A DNA stretch of 64,000 nt from Paractinoplanes brasiliensis. GTDB lineage: Bacteria; Actinomycetota; Actinomycetes; Mycobacteriales; Micromonosporaceae. Made by a program: the position numbers and the translations under genes. The stretch covers positions 1,240,001-1,304,000 of the forward strand of contig NZ_SNWR01000001.1 in assembly GCF_004362215.1 (NCBI RefSeq), written 5' to 3'. Positions 1 through 8,152 of this stretch are shown here, in pieces; the first letter of the stretch is position 1, and every line of letters starts with the position of its first letter. Under the pieces are notes generated by a model. The model worked only from the letters and a program-made list of their open reading frames with translations, had not been told where the DNA came from and searched no databases.

Positions 1-51
1 CCGCCGCACCGGGTCGCCGAGCGCGGCGAACGCCGCATCCAGATCCGACAT
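1..51 (-). CDS. ArsR-family regulator, N-terminal fragment cut by window edge
   Basis: Only the first 17 codons lie in the window. They read MSDLDAAFAALGDPVRR, the typical opening of ArsR/SmtB-type winged-helix repressors, in which the LGDP-RR segment starts helix 1. The ATG is 9 bp beyond the stop of the TIM-barrel gene on the same strand, so the two probably share an operon. The ligand cannot be inferred from so short a piece. Identification rests on the N-terminal signature alone. Confidence 0.6.
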   Translation of the reverse strand, partial: MSDLDAAFAALGDPVRR

Positions 52-60
52 GCCGACACG

Positions 61-1068
61 CTAACACAAACGACTGTTTGTGGAAGGCTCGTATGCGGCG
101 GCAACGGCGGCGAAGGCGGCCTTGGGCTCCCAGTGGCCGTCGTCGAAGACCTTGACGACGCCGAGGCTTGCCAGGTCCAGATCGTCGCGGGGGTCGCCGC
201 CGGGGCGGTGCGGAAAGTTGTGCAGCGCGAACAGGTGGACGAACGTACTGTCGGCGCCGGCGTGATCGAAGATGCCGAGCATCTCGGTCAGGTATCGCGC
301 CTGGCCGGGCTCGTCCCGCTCGTACGCGCCGTCGAGCCGCGCCGGGAGGCCGTCGTCGTACTCGACGATCTCCATGCTGCGCTGGGCCACGTCACCCGCC
401 CCGCGCCACGTCGCGCACCCGAAACCGGTGACGGCGAGCGGCTTCGGCTGGGCGGCCAGATCCCGTACGGCGTCAGGGAACTGCTCGGCCACCTCGGCCG
501 AGCGGATGAGCTCCAGCGTCACGAAGTCGAAGAGCTCCCAGTCGACGGCCTCGAACGGGATCGCGGCGTAGGTCACCTTGCCGCGGAAACGCTCGCGGAC
601 CTGCGGCACGGCGGCGCGCAGGAAACGGTCGAGCCGGTCGCGGGCCTCGGGCATGCGCCGCCGCGGGTCGGCGAACAAGTTCCCGACGCGGTCGCCGATG
701 CCGTCGCCGTCGACGAGGCCGCGGATCATCAGGGTCAGCTCGACACCGGCCACGAACACGACCTCGGCCCCCGCGGCACGGATCCGTTCGGCCTGCTCGG
801 CGCAGTCGCGGAACAGCGCCAGGGTCTCGTCGGTGGTCAGGTCCAGCGGGTACGGCGAGAACCAGATCTCCAGTCCCAGGGCGGCCGCGATGCCGGCGGC
901 GAGCTCCAGCCGGGCCGGGTCGCCGCCGACCAGGTGCACGGCGGTGCAGTGCAGCTCGTCACGGATGACGCGCAGGTCACGCCGTACGGAGTCGGGGTCG
1001 AGGTGGTCGATGGAGGCGCGCCCGTTCTGGACGAACCCGGTGTCGTAGGCGATGCCCTTGGCTCTCAT
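61..1068 (-). CDS. TIM-barrel (glycoside hydrolase-like) protein of unknown function
   Basis: This 335-residue cytosolic protein has no signal peptide. Its pattern of short strand segments (IAYDTGF, AVHLVGGDP, LEIWFSPYP, AEVVFVAGVELT, KVTYAAIPFE, PLAVTGFGC, STFVHLFAL) fits an eight-stranded beta/alpha barrel like those of glycoside hydrolases. Acidic residues follow predicted strands (E near residue 109 in VAGVELT, E near 173 in IPFEAVDW), where such enzymes place catalytic groups. Actinobacterial relatives are, from memory, often labelled abortive-infection or hypothetical proteins, but nothing here demonstrates phage defence. It is transcribed away from a TetR gene across a 60-bp gap that holds a perfect palindrome, and is followed 9 bp later by an ArsR-type gene. 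The substrate is unknown. Confidence 0.6.
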   Translation of the reverse strand: MRAKGIAYDTGFVQNGRASIDHLDPDSVRRDLRVIRDELHCTAVHLVGGDPARLELAAGIAAALGLEIWFSPYPLDLTTDETLALFRDCAEQAERIRAAGAEVVFVAGVELTLMIRGLVDGDGIGDRVGNLFADPRRRMPEARDRLDRFLRAAVPQVRERFRGKVTYAAIPFEAVDWELFDFVTLELIRSAEVAEQFPDAVRDLAAQPKPLAVTGFGCATWRGAGDVAQRSMEIVEYDDGLPARLDGAYERDEPGQARYLTEMLGIFDHAGADSTFVHLFALHNFPHRPGGDPRDDLDLASLGVVKVFDDGHWEPKAAFAAVAAAYEPSTNSRLC

Positions 1069-1092
1069 GCCTCCGGGAGGCTAGGCAAAATT

Positions 1093-1106
1093 TTGCGTGC
1101 ACGCAA
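1093..1106. promoter_or_regulatory. 14-bp perfect palindrome, probable TetR operator
   Basis: TTGCGTGCACGCAA is a perfect palindrome in the 60-bp gap between the divergent TIM-barrel gene and the TetR gene. It ends 22 bp before the TetR start. Size and position fit an operator through which the TetR protein represses both itself and the neighbour. Binding is inferred. Confidence 0.6.
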
Positions 1107-1128
1107 GTTTCGTGCGAGGCTGGGTCCC

Positions 1129-1803
1129 GTGAGCCTCCGTGAACGAAAGAAGCAGGCGACCCGGGCGGCGTTGAGCGCGGCGGCCCTGCGGCTCGCGCTG
1201 GAGCACGGCCCCGAGCACGTACGGGTGGACGACATCGCCGAGGCCGCCGGCGTCTCCCCGCGCACCTACAACAACTACTTCTCGAGCCGCGAACAGGCGA
1301 TCGTGGCCGCCGTCACCGCTGACCGGACCGCCCGGCTCGTGACCGCGGTGACGTCGCGGCCACCCACCGTGGGCCTGGGTGACGCCGTCGTCGAGGCGGT
1401 GGCCGGCTCCTGCGCCGAGGAGGGCGGCCCGTCACCCCAGGCCCTCGCCATGATCACGGCGAGCCCGGCGCTGCGGGAGCACTACGCCGGCGCGCTCACG
1501 GCGGTGGAGGGGCCGGTCGAGGAGGCCATCCGTGAGCGGCGCCCGGGGGTCGATCCGCTGACCGCCCAGGTGCTCGCGGCCGCCGTGAGCGCTGCCGCCC
1601 GGGTCGCGCTGCAGCAGTGGCTGCGGTCAGTGAGCGTGCCGGCGGCGCTGCCGGGCTTCGTCGTCCCCTCCGGGTCGTTGCCCGATCTGGTGCGCGCGGC
1701 CCTGCTCCCCTTGCGCCCGGCCCTCGACGCCGCCGGCGGCCGTACGGGATCTGGCCCTTGCCCTGATGGGGTGGGCGGCGCTGCGGTCAGGGCACCACGG
1801 TGA
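1129..1803 (+). CDS. TetR/AcrR-family transcriptional regulator
   Basis: This is a 224-residue regulator. The N-terminal helix-turn-helix is clear: a first helix KKQATRAALSAAALRLALEHG, then VDDIAEAAGVSPRTYNNYF as the HTH with the usual Y-YF recognition-helix end (about residues 30-50). The C-terminal half is helical and variable, as in ligand-binding TetR domains. A GTG start at 1129 is chosen because it puts the HTH at the usual distance from the N-terminus; the open frame continues far upstream but antisense to the neighbour. The 3' end overlaps the converging universal-stress gene by 17 bp. The ligand is unknown. The palindrome at 1093-1106 is the likely operator. Confidence 0.85.
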   Translation: MSLRERKKQATRAALSAAALRLALEHGPEHVRVDDIAEAAGVSPRTYNNYFSSREQAIVAAVTADRTARLVTAVTSRPPTVGLGDAVVEAVAGSCAEEGGPSPQALAMITASPALREHYAGALTAVEGPVEEAIRERRPGVDPLTAQVLAAAVSAAARVALQQWLRSVSVPAALPGFVVPSGSLPDLVRAALLPLRPALDAAGGRTGSGPCPDGVGGAAVRAPR

Positions 1804-2221
1804 CCGGCCAGCGGCCGCAGCGCACCAGCTTCGAGCCCAGGGAGCCGGTGATGCGGTGCAGCGCCTGGACCGAGCGGCCCACGATGACGGCGTCGGCGCG
1901 CAGCTCGTGGGCGGTGTCGAGGATTTCGGCGTACGGCTCGCCGGTGCGCACGACCAGGTGGGCGTCGAGGTCGAGGTCGGCCAGGCGTTCGGCGAACATG
2001 GCGCGCAGCTCCTGCTCGACCGCGTCCTGCGTGTCGATCACCGTGGCAACGGCGCCGCCGGTGTCGGCCAGGGGCAGCAGGGCCGAGGGATGCGTACGCA
2101 CGTAGAGCGCCACCAGTTTGCTGCCCTGGCGCCGGGCGAGGCCCGCGGCGTAGGCGGCCGCGCGCAGCGAGGACGTCGAACCGTCGATGCCCACCAGGAT
2201 CGTTCCCGGCCCGTCCTTCAT
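1787..2221 (-). CDS. Universal stress protein (UspA domain)
   Basis: A 144-residue single UspA domain. It starts TILVGIDGSTSSLRAAAYAAGLA, the classic strand-1/helix-1 with VGIDGS, and ends with DAVIVGRSVQALHRITGSLGSKLV followed by the final strand PVTVV. In ATP-binding Usps the loop reads G-2X-G-9X-G-S; here the second glycine is absent (GRSVQA), so nucleotide binding may be weak or lost. The ATG at 2221 is chosen because the domain begins within six residues of it. It is divergent from the second TetR gene and overlaps the first TetR gene tail to tail. Confidence 0.85.
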   Translation of the reverse strand: MKDGPGTILVGIDGSTSSLRAAAYAAGLARRQGSKLVALYVRTHPSALLPLADTGGAVATVIDTQDAVEQELRAMFAERLADLDLDAHLVVRTGEPYAEILDTAHELRADAVIVGRSVQALHRITGSLGSKLVRCGRWPVTVVP

Positions 2222-2235
2222 GGCCACACCTTTAC

Positions 2236-2283
2236 TGAACGCTTGGTGTTCACTTAACCGCAGTGTATCGTGACGGTAACCGT
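2236..2283. promoter_or_regulatory. Candidate operators between usp and tetR
   Basis: The 91-bp divergent gap contains two inverted repeats: TGAAC-N7-GTTCA at 2236-2252 and ACGGT-A-ACCGT at 2273-2283. A further GTTCA half site lies at 2282-2286. Such dyads between divergent genes commonly bind the adjacent TetR protein. Which one is used cannot be decided by reading. Confidence 0.4.
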
Positions 2284-2312
2284 TCAGCAATGCGCGATCA
2301 GGGGGCCCGCAG

Positions 2313-2897
2313 ATGGTGAGCAGCGGGCGTCCCCGCGACCCCGAGGTCGACCGTCGCATCGCCCGCGCCGCGCTCGACCTGTTCGGCGACGCGGGGTGGG
2401 CCGGCTTCGCGATGGAGACGGTGGCCCGCCGGGCCGGGGTCGGCAAGGCGTCGCTCTATCTGCGCTGGAACAGCAAGGAAGCGCTGCTCACCGACGCCCT
2501 GACGGCGAGCCTGCCGCACGTCAGCGACGTCGACACCGGCACCCTGCACGGCGACCTGGTCGAGCTGGCCACCCAGGTCCTCGAGGTGTACGCGGGCCCG
2601 GCCGGCCGCGCCGCGCTGCGCCTGATGCTCGAGGCCGCCACCATTCCCGGCATCGCCGAGCACTACGGGGCCACCCGCAAGGCTCAGATCGAGGCCGCCC
2701 GCGGCATCGTGCGGCGTGGCATCGCCCGGGGTGAGCTGCCCGCCGCCACCTCGGTGACGCTGCTGCTCAACACGGTGATCGGCGGCGCCATGATGCACGC
2801 GCTGACCACCCAGGCCGACGGGGGCGCGGCGCCGGCCACCGACCCGGCCGTGCAGGCCCGCCGGCTGGTCGGCTTCCTGCTGACCACGGTCAGGTGA
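2313..2897 (+). CDS. TetR-family transcriptional regulator
   Basis: A 194-residue regulator starting GRPRDPEVDRRIARAALDLF, a common TetR opening. The HTH reads METVARRAGVGKASLYLRW, with the LYLRW helix end typical of the subfamily that carries a TetR_C ligand domain. The C-terminal part (residues 85-190) is helical. The ATG at 2313 has GGGGGC about 9 bases upstream. Its 3' end overlaps the converging immunity-like gene by 8 bp. It probably controls itself and the divergent universal stress gene; the inducer is unknown. Confidence 0.85.
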   Translation: MVSSGRPRDPEVDRRIARAALDLFGDAGWAGFAMETVARRAGVGKASLYLRWNSKEALLTDALTASLPHVSDVDTGTLHGDLVELATQVLEVYAGPAGRAALRLMLEAATIPGIAEHYGATRKAQIEAARGIVRRGIARGELPAATSVTLLLNTVIGGAMMHALTTQADGGAAPATDPAVQARRLVGFLLTTVR

Positions 2898-3390
2898 ACA
2901 CCGACCAGCAGATGTCGTTGCGCAGCCGCTGATCGTCGAGCACCAGCTCACGGATCGGCTCGGGCAGCCGTTCGCGCTGCCAGGCGCACTCCTGCCGACC
3001 GGCGTCCTCGCCCGCGTCGGCCTGAACCGCTTTGATCGCGTACGCGGCGGCGCCGAGCTCATGCGCGGCAACATGCGCCACGACGGCGGCCTGACCGGCG
3101 GCGTACGCGGCGTGCCGGGCCGCCCCGCGCAGGTCACGGGCCGCGCCCATGGCGTGGCCACCCCTCGCCCGGGTCTCCATCATCTTGAGCTCGCCGCGCA
3201 CCCACGCCCGCGCGGCCTCGATCGCCTCGCGGGGCCGCGGATCGTCCGGCCGCGCCGCCTCGAACAGGCCGAGCACGTGCTCGGCACAGCCGGCGGCCCA
3301 CAGCGCGAGCAGGTGATGACGTTCGTCGGTCAGGGTCCCGCCCCGGCGGATCGTGATGAACCGGGGGTCGCGGACCTTCGGCAGGATCAC
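2890..3390 (-). CDS. Putative immunity protein, Imm5-like
   Basis: This 166-residue alanine-rich helical protein matches what I recall of the Imm5 putative immunity family: VRDPRFITIRRGGTLTDERH near the N-terminus, LLALWAAGCAEHVL, AWVRGELKMMETRARGGHAM, and a long helix with repeated His (RHAAYAAGQAAVVAHVAAHE). Imm5 proteins are predicted to neutralise polymorphic toxins, but no toxin gene lies nearby, so this is an orphan copy. I choose GTG at 3390 because it directly precedes the conserved core; an in-frame ATG further upstream would add 27 unrelated residues and run to within 22 bp past the start of the divergent SDR gene. Confidence 0.65.
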   Translation of the reverse strand: MILPKVRDPRFITIRRGGTLTDERHHLLALWAAGCAEHVLGLFEAARPDDPRPREAIEAARAWVRGELKMMETRARGGHAMGAARDLRGAARHAAYAAGQAAVVAHVAAHELGAAAYAIKAVQADAGEDAGRQECAWQRERLPEPIRELVLDDQRLRNDICWSVFT

Positions 3391-3449
3391 CGCTGCATCG
3401 TAGCCGCGGGCCCTCGGTTGAAACCGTCCCGAGCGGGCATGCGAAACCC

Positions 3450-4256
3450 ATGACAACGTCGACGAATGCATTCGCGGTGGTGACCGGCGCTTCCAGCGGG
3501 ATCGGGTTCGAGCTGGCCAAGCAGTTCGCCGAGCACGGCTACGACCTGATCATCTGCGCCGAGGACGAGGGCATCGAGCAGGCCGCGGCGAGTCTGCGCC
3601 GCGACGGGCAGAACCAGGTGACAGCCGTACGGGCTGACCTCGCGCACTACGAGGGCGTCGAGCACCTGTACGCGGCGATCGCGTCGACGGGCCGGCCCGT
3701 CGACGCGATCGCCCTCAACGCGGGGCGGGGCATCGGCGGCGACTTCGTGACGCAGACCGACCTGCGCGAGGAGCTCAATGTCATCGACGTCAACGTGACC
3801 TCGACGGTGCACCTGGCCAAGCGCGTGCTGCCCGGCATGGTGGCCCGCGACGCCGGTCAGGTGCTGTTCACGTCGTCGATCGCCTCGATGATGCCGGGCA
3901 CCTACCAGGCCGTCTACAACGCGTCCAAGTCGTTCGTGCAGTCGTTCGCCGAGGCGCTGCGGGCAGAACTGAAGGACACCGGCGTCACCGTCACCTCGCT
4001 GATGCCCGGCCCGACCGACACCAACTTCTTCCACCGCGCCCAGATGGACGACACCAGGGTCGGCACGAGCGAGAAGGACGACCCGGCTGTGGTGGCCAAG
4101 CAGGGCTTCGAGGCCATGCTGAAGGACAAGGAAAAGGTCGTCGCGGGCTCGGTCAAGACCAAGGTGCAGGGTGCGGCGTCCAAGGTGATGCCGGACAAGC
4201 TCAAGGGCGAGATGCACCGCCGGATGGCCGAACCGGGCTCGGGCAGCGACCAGTAA
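3450..4256 (+). CDS. Short-chain dehydrogenase/reductase (SDR)
   Basis: A 268-residue classical SDR. The nucleotide-binding TGASSGIG motif is at residues 12-19, NAG-like ALNAGRG near 88-94, active-site Ser in LFTSSIASM (about 142), and the catalytic Y156-N-A-S-K160. The C-terminal extension (KTKVQGAASKVMPDKLKGEMHRRM) is basic and helical, like that of SDRs acting on fatty or hydrophobic substrates, but substrate and cofactor preference cannot be read with certainty. An Asp/Glu-rich segment after strand 2 (CAEDEG) hints at NAD rather than NADP (inference). It is convergent with the zinc alcohol dehydrogenase across a shared palindromic terminator. Confidence 0.85.
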   Translation: MTTSTNAFAVVTGASSGIGFELAKQFAEHGYDLIICAEDEGIEQAAASLRRDGQNQVTAVRADLAHYEGVEHLYAAIASTGRPVDAIALNAGRGIGGDFVTQTDLREELNVIDVNVTSTVHLAKRVLPGMVARDAGQVLFTSSIASMMPGTYQAVYNASKSFVQSFAEALRAELKDTGVTVTSLMPGPTDTNFFHRAQMDDTRVGTSEKDDPAVVAKQGFEAMLKDKEKVVAGSVKTKVQGAASKVMPDKLKGEMHRRMAEPGSGSDQ

Positions 4257-4267
4257 CAACAAACGAC

Positions 4268-4297
4268 ATCGGGCCCCCGCCGCGGCGGGGGCCCGAT
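4268..4297. terminator. Bidirectional terminator, 30-bp perfect palindrome
   Basis: ATCGGGCCCCCGCCG is followed immediately by its exact reverse complement. It lies 11 bp after the SDR stop and 10 bp beyond the converging ADH stop. The stem is very GC-rich and has no long T-run, as is common for actinobacterial terminators serving convergent genes. Confidence 0.8.
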
Positions 4298-4307
4298 CCT
4301 TCGTTCG

Positions 4308-5492
4308 TCAGGGCTTCAGGACGACCTTGATGCAGCCGTCCTCCTTCCTCTTGAACATCTCGTACGCCTGCGGGGCCTCGTCGAGCGGGAGGCGGTGCGT
4401 GACCAGGTCGTCCACGCCCAGCGGGTCGGTGTCGCCGGTGAGCAGCGGCAGGATGTCGTCGACCCACTGCTTCACGTGGGCCTGGCCCATCCGCATCGTG
4501 ACGCCCTTGTCGAACAGGTCCATCATCGGGAACGGGTCGGCCTCGCCCCCGTAAACACCGATGATCGAGATGGTGCCGGCCCGCCGTACGGAATCAAACG
4601 CCGTGCGCAGCGCGCCCATCCGGTCCACGCCGAACGTCTCCGTGGCCTTGCGGGCCAGCGGGTCGGGCAGCAGGCCGGCCGCCTTCATCGCGGCCGACTG
4701 GAACGGGGTGCCGTGCGCCTCCATGCCGACGGCCTCGATCACCGAGTCGGCGCCGCGGCCGCTGGTGGCGTCCCGTACGGCCGCGCCGATGTCGTCGATC
4801 TTGTCGAAGTCCAGCACCTCGATGCCGTGCCGCTCGGCCATGGCCAGCCGCTCGGGCACGTTGTCGACCGCCAGCACCCGGCCCGCGCCCAGGTGGCGGG
4901 CGATCCGGGCGGACATCTGACCGATCGGGCCGAGGCCGGTGACCAGCACGGTGCCGCCGGGCTCGATGTCGGCCCACTGGGCCGCCTGCCACGAGGTGGT
5001 CAGCACGTCGGACAGGAACAGGTAACGCTCGTCGGGGTGGCCGTCCGGCACCTTGATCGGCCCGAACTGGGCCTGCGGCACGCGCAGGTACTCGGCCTGG
5101 CCGCCGGGCACCTGCCCGTACAGCCTGGTGTAGCCGAACAGCGAGGCGCCCTTGCCCTGCTCCTTGACCTGGGTGGTCTCGCACTGCGCGAAGAAGCCCT
5201 TACGGCAGAACCAGCAGTGGCCGCACGAGATGTTGAACGGGATCACCACCCGGTCGCCGGGCTTGATGTGGGTGACCCCGGCGCCCACCTCCTCGACGAT
5301 GCCCATCGGCTCGTGCCCGAGGATGTCCCCCGAGTCCAGGTACATGCCGAGCACGTCGTACAGGTGCAGGTCGGAACCGCAGATCGCGGTGGACGTGATC
5401 CGGATGATCGCGTCGGTCGGTTCCTGGATGACGGGGTCGGGAACGTTCTCCACGGCGACTTTGCCGGTGCCTTGCCAGGTGAGTGCTCGCAT
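4308..5492 (-). CDS. Zinc-dependent alcohol dehydrogenase, FDH-like MDR family
   Basis: A 394-residue medium-chain dehydrogenase. The catalytic zinc ligands are visible as C38-G-S-D-L-H and G59-H60-E61, with four structural-zinc cysteines at 90, 93, 96 and 104 (CGHCWFC...C). The Rossmann motif GLGPIGQ lies near 195. The extra loop around residues 270-300 and overall length match the glutathione-independent formaldehyde-dehydrogenase-like branch. It probably oxidises an alcohol or aldehyde with NAD; the substrate is unknown. The ATG at 5492 is chosen because MRALTWQG is the standard start of this family. It is divergent from the second SDR gene (44 bp gap). Confidence 0.88.
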   Translation of the reverse strand: MRALTWQGTGKVAVENVPDPVIQEPTDAIIRITSTAICGSDLHLYDVLGMYLDSGDILGHEPMGIVEEVGAGVTHIKPGDRVVIPFNISCGHCWFCRKGFFAQCETTQVKEQGKGASLFGYTRLYGQVPGGQAEYLRVPQAQFGPIKVPDGHPDERYLFLSDVLTTSWQAAQWADIEPGGTVLVTGLGPIGQMSARIARHLGAGRVLAVDNVPERLAMAERHGIEVLDFDKIDDIGAAVRDATSGRGADSVIEAVGMEAHGTPFQSAAMKAAGLLPDPLARKATETFGVDRMGALRTAFDSVRRAGTISIIGVYGGEADPFPMMDLFDKGVTMRMGQAHVKQWVDDILPLLTGDTDPLGVDDLVTHRLPLDEAPQAYEMFKRKEDGCIKVVLKP

Positions 5493-5536
5493 GCCGACCC
5501 GGATACCCGGGCCGCGGACGGGTATGCAGAGCGACC

Positions 5537-6484
5537 ATGAGTTCACGGGTGGTGGTGGTGACCGGCGCGTCCAGCGGCATCGGGCGGGCGGCGGCGGTGG
5601 CGTTCGCCCGGCGCGGGGACCGGGTCGTGCTGGCGGCGCGCGGGCGGGAGGACCTGGAGGCGGTCGCCGCGGAATGCGGGAACGGGGCCATGGTCGTCCC
5701 GGCCGACGTGACGCACCGCGACGAGCTGTCGGCGCTGGCGCGGGCAGCGGTGGAGCGCCACGGACGCATCGACGTCTGGGTCGACACCGCGGCCGTCATG
5801 GCGTACGGGAAATTCGAGGATCTGCCTCCCGAGGTGTTCGACCGTGTGATCGCCACCGACCTGCTCGGCCCCGCGAACGTCGCCCGCACCGCGCTGCGGC
5901 AGTTCCGCGCCCAGGGCCACGGCACGCTGATCCTGGCCGGCTCGGTGCTGGCCCACGTCGCCGTGCCGTACGTGGGGGCCTATGTGACCGCGAAGTGGGG
6001 CGCTCGCGGGCTGGCCCGGATCCTGCGGCAGGAGACCCGCGACGCCAAGGACATCCACGTGTGCGCGGTGGCGCCGGGCAGCGTCGACACCCCGATCTAC
6101 ACCGGCGCGGCCAACTACGCCGGGTTCGTGGGCCGTCCGCCGCCGCCGGTGGACTCCGCCGCCCGGGTCGGCGCGCGCATCGCGAAACTGGCCGGCAAGC
6201 CCCGTGCGGAGGCCTCCGTGGGCGCCACCAACCGGCTCATCCAGTTCGGCTTCACCGCCATGCCCCCGCTGTACGACGCGCTGGCCGGGCCGCTGATGCG
6301 CTGGGGCGGCCTGAGCCGTCAGACGATCGAGCCGCACGACGGCAACGTGTACGTCTCGCGGCCACGCACCGAAGGCGGACCGGGACGATGGGGGCGGGTT
6401 GCTGTGGGTGCGGCGGTTCTGGTTCCTGTGGCGACGGCAGGGTTCGCCGCGCAACTGATCAGGCGCGGCACGTACCGGAAATGA
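5537..6484 (+). CDS. SDR-family oxidoreductase with C-terminal membrane anchor
   Basis: A 315-residue SDR with TGASSGIG at 9-16, LILAGSVLA (Ser136) and Y149-V-T-A-K153. The usual NNAG is replaced by VDTAAVM, typical of a subgroup of actinobacterial SDRs. The last 30 residues contain a hydrophobic helix (VAVGAAVLVPVATAGFAAQL) followed by RRGTYRK, suggesting a single-pass C-terminal anchor with the enzyme on the cytoplasmic face. It is divergent from the zinc ADH, so the pair may be co-regulated. The substrate is unknown. Confidence 0.85.
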   Translation: MSSRVVVVTGASSGIGRAAAVAFARRGDRVVLAARGREDLEAVAAECGNGAMVVPADVTHRDELSALARAAVERHGRIDVWVDTAAVMAYGKFEDLPPEVFDRVIATDLLGPANVARTALRQFRAQGHGTLILAGSVLAHVAVPYVGAYVTAKWGARGLARILRQETRDAKDIHVCAVAPGSVDTPIYTGAANYAGFVGRPPPPVDSAARVGARIAKLAGKPRAEASVGATNRLIQFGFTAMPPLYDALAGPLMRWGGLSRQTIEPHDGNVYVSRPRTEGGPGRWGRVAVGAAVLVPVATAGFAAQLIRRGTYRK

Positions 6485-6568
6485 TCCCGTCCGGCCGTTT
6501 CGCCCGGCCGCGGTCTGGGAGACGATGGTGGCCGCACACCGACCGGCTCCGCTTCGTGAGGAACAGTG

Positions 6569-7999
6569 ATGAGTGCACTTGACGCTGCGGCCGCGGCCGC
6601 CCCCGTACTGGCCCAGATGCCCCCGTGGGAGCGCGCGCAGTTCCTGGTGGCGGCGGCCGACGCGCTGCTCGCCGCCGCCGACGAACTGGTCCCGCTCGCC
6701 GCCGAGGAGACCGGCCTGACCGAGCCCCGCCTGCGCGGCGAGATCAAACGGACAGCGGTGCAGCTCAAGCTTTTCGCCGAGGTCGCGGCCGCCGGCGACT
6801 ACATGGCCGTACGCCTCGACGCCGCCGACCCGGACTTCGTCCTCGGCCCCCGGCCCGACCTGCGGCGCTACCTGGTGCCGCTGGGCCCCGTGCTCAACTT
6901 CGCGGCCAGCAACTTCCCGTTCGCGTTCTCCGTCGCGGGCGGCGACACCGCGTCCGCCCTGGCCGCCGGTTGCCCCGTGGTCGTCAAGGCGCACCCAGGA
7001 CACCCCCGCCTGTCCGACCGTACGGCCCAGGTCCTGAACACCGTCCTGCCCGCCGGCGCCCTCGGCGTGATCCACGGCCAGGACGAAGGCGTCGCGGCGC
7101 TCAAGGACGAACGGATCACCGCGGCAGCCTTCACCGGCTCGCTCACCGCCGGCCGGGCCCTGGCTGCGATCGCCGCCGCCCGGCCCCGGCCCATCCCGTT
7201 CTACGGCGAACTGGGCAGCCTCAACCCGGTCGTCGTGACCCCCGGCGCGCTGGCCGAACGGTCCGCCGAGATCGTCAAAGGCTTCGCCGCCAGCGTCTCC
7301 GGTTCGGCCGGCCAACTGTGCACCAAACCCGGCCTGCTGTTCGTGCCGGGCGAGTTCGACGCCGCGGCCGCGTTCGACGGCGTCACCCCGCACCGGCTGC
7401 TGCACCCCGGCATCGCCGACGGCTACACCCACCGCCGCGACGAGGTGCTCGGCACCCCCGGCGTGACCGTGACGGTCGAAGGCTCGGTGACCGCCGGCGG
7501 CGTGACCCCCACCCTGGTCGAAACCGACCTGGCCACCCTCGTCAAGCACCGCGACACGCTGCTGCAGGAAGCGTTCGGGCCACTGTCGGTGGTGGTTCGC
7601 TACACCCCCGGCGAGCCGCTCGGCGCGGCCCTGACGGAGCTGGTCGAAGGCTCGCTGACGGCCGGCGTCCACGTGGCCGCGGGCGAGGACAGCCACTGGC
7701 TGCGCGAGCTGGTGACCGCCCTGCAGGCGCTGGCCGGCCGCGTGCTGTTCAACGGCTGGCCCACCGGTGTGGCGGTCACCCCGGCCATGCAGCACGGCGG
7801 CCCGTTCCCGGCCACCACCAACCCGACCACCACCTCGGTCGGCACCGCCTCGATCGAACGTTTCCTGCGCCCGGTCGTCTACCAGGACGCGCCGCCGTCC
7901 CTGCTGCCCGAGCCGCTGCGCGACGACAACCCGTGGAACGTGCCGCAGCTGCGCTCCCCCGCCGGCCAGTCCCCCACCTGGGGTTCCCTGGCCGGCTGA
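6569..7999 (+). CDS. NAD(P)-dependent aldehyde dehydrogenase, ketoglutarate-semialdehyde type
   Basis: A 476-residue ALDH. Visible features are the oxyanion Asn in FAASNFPFAF (about 114), the cofactor Lys in GCPVVVKAHPGHP (140), the general base Glu in GELGSLNP (214) and the catalytic Cys in SAGQLCTKPG (251). The combination NFPFAFSVAGGDTASALAAG and GQLCTKPGL is characteristic of the 2,5-dioxovalerate/alpha-ketoglutaric semialdehyde dehydrogenase branch used in pentose, glucarate and hydroxyproline breakdown. No such pathway genes are adjacent, so the physiological substrate is open. ATG 6569 is preferred over the GTG one codon earlier because GAGGAA sits at the better distance. Confidence 0.82.
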   Translation: MSALDAAAAAAPVLAQMPPWERAQFLVAAADALLAAADELVPLAAEETGLTEPRLRGEIKRTAVQLKLFAEVAAAGDYMAVRLDAADPDFVLGPRPDLRRYLVPLGPVLNFAASNFPFAFSVAGGDTASALAAGCPVVVKAHPGHPRLSDRTAQVLNTVLPAGALGVIHGQDEGVAALKDERITAAAFTGSLTAGRALAAIAAARPRPIPFYGELGSLNPVVVTPGALAERSAEIVKGFAASVSGSAGQLCTKPGLLFVPGEFDAAAAFDGVTPHRLLHPGIADGYTHRRDEVLGTPGVTVTVEGSVTAGGVTPTLVETDLATLVKHRDTLLQEAFGPLSVVVRYTPGEPLGAALTELVEGSLTAGVHVAAGEDSHWLRELVTALQALAGRVLFNGWPTGVAVTPAMQHGGPFPATTNPTTTSVGTASIERFLRPVVYQDAPPSLLPEPLRDDNPWNVPQLRSPAGQSPTWGSLAG

Positions 8000-8009
8000 C
8001 ACCCCCGAG

Positions 8010-8035
8010 TTATCCACAATCCAGGGTTGTCCACA
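8010..8035 (+). repeat. Paired DnaA-box-like 9-mers (copy 1 of an interspersed repeat)
   Basis: TTATCCACA (8010-8018) and TTGTCCACA (8027-8035) lie on the same strand with starts 17 bp apart, just after the ALDH stop. Both match the actinobacterial DnaA-box consensus. The same arrangement, spacing and flanks (GAGTT..., ...CACAGG) recur at 18538-18563. A role in DnaA titration or simply a repeat family is possible. The 8046-8136 stretch that follows has a CAAGATC/GATCTTG inverted pair and no gene. Confidence 0.5.
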
Positions 8036-8152
8036 GGCCCCCCACCAAGATCGCTCCCCGCCTCTACACTGGCGAGGGCGGGGGTTCCCCCGGTGGGGCG
8101 GGCCCCTGTGGAGATCTACTCAGCTCGTTGATCTTGTGTGGGTCATCATCCC

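Noticed and set aside
133..1128. Long N-terminal extension of the first TetR gene
   Set aside because: It is antisense to the TIM-barrel gene and shows no domain. The GTG at 1129 puts the HTH at the usual position.
8046..8136. Possible small inverted-repeat (MITE-like) element bounded by CAAGATC/GATCTTG
   Set aside because: The terminal repeats are only 7 bp, no target-site duplication is visible, and no second copy was found in the window.
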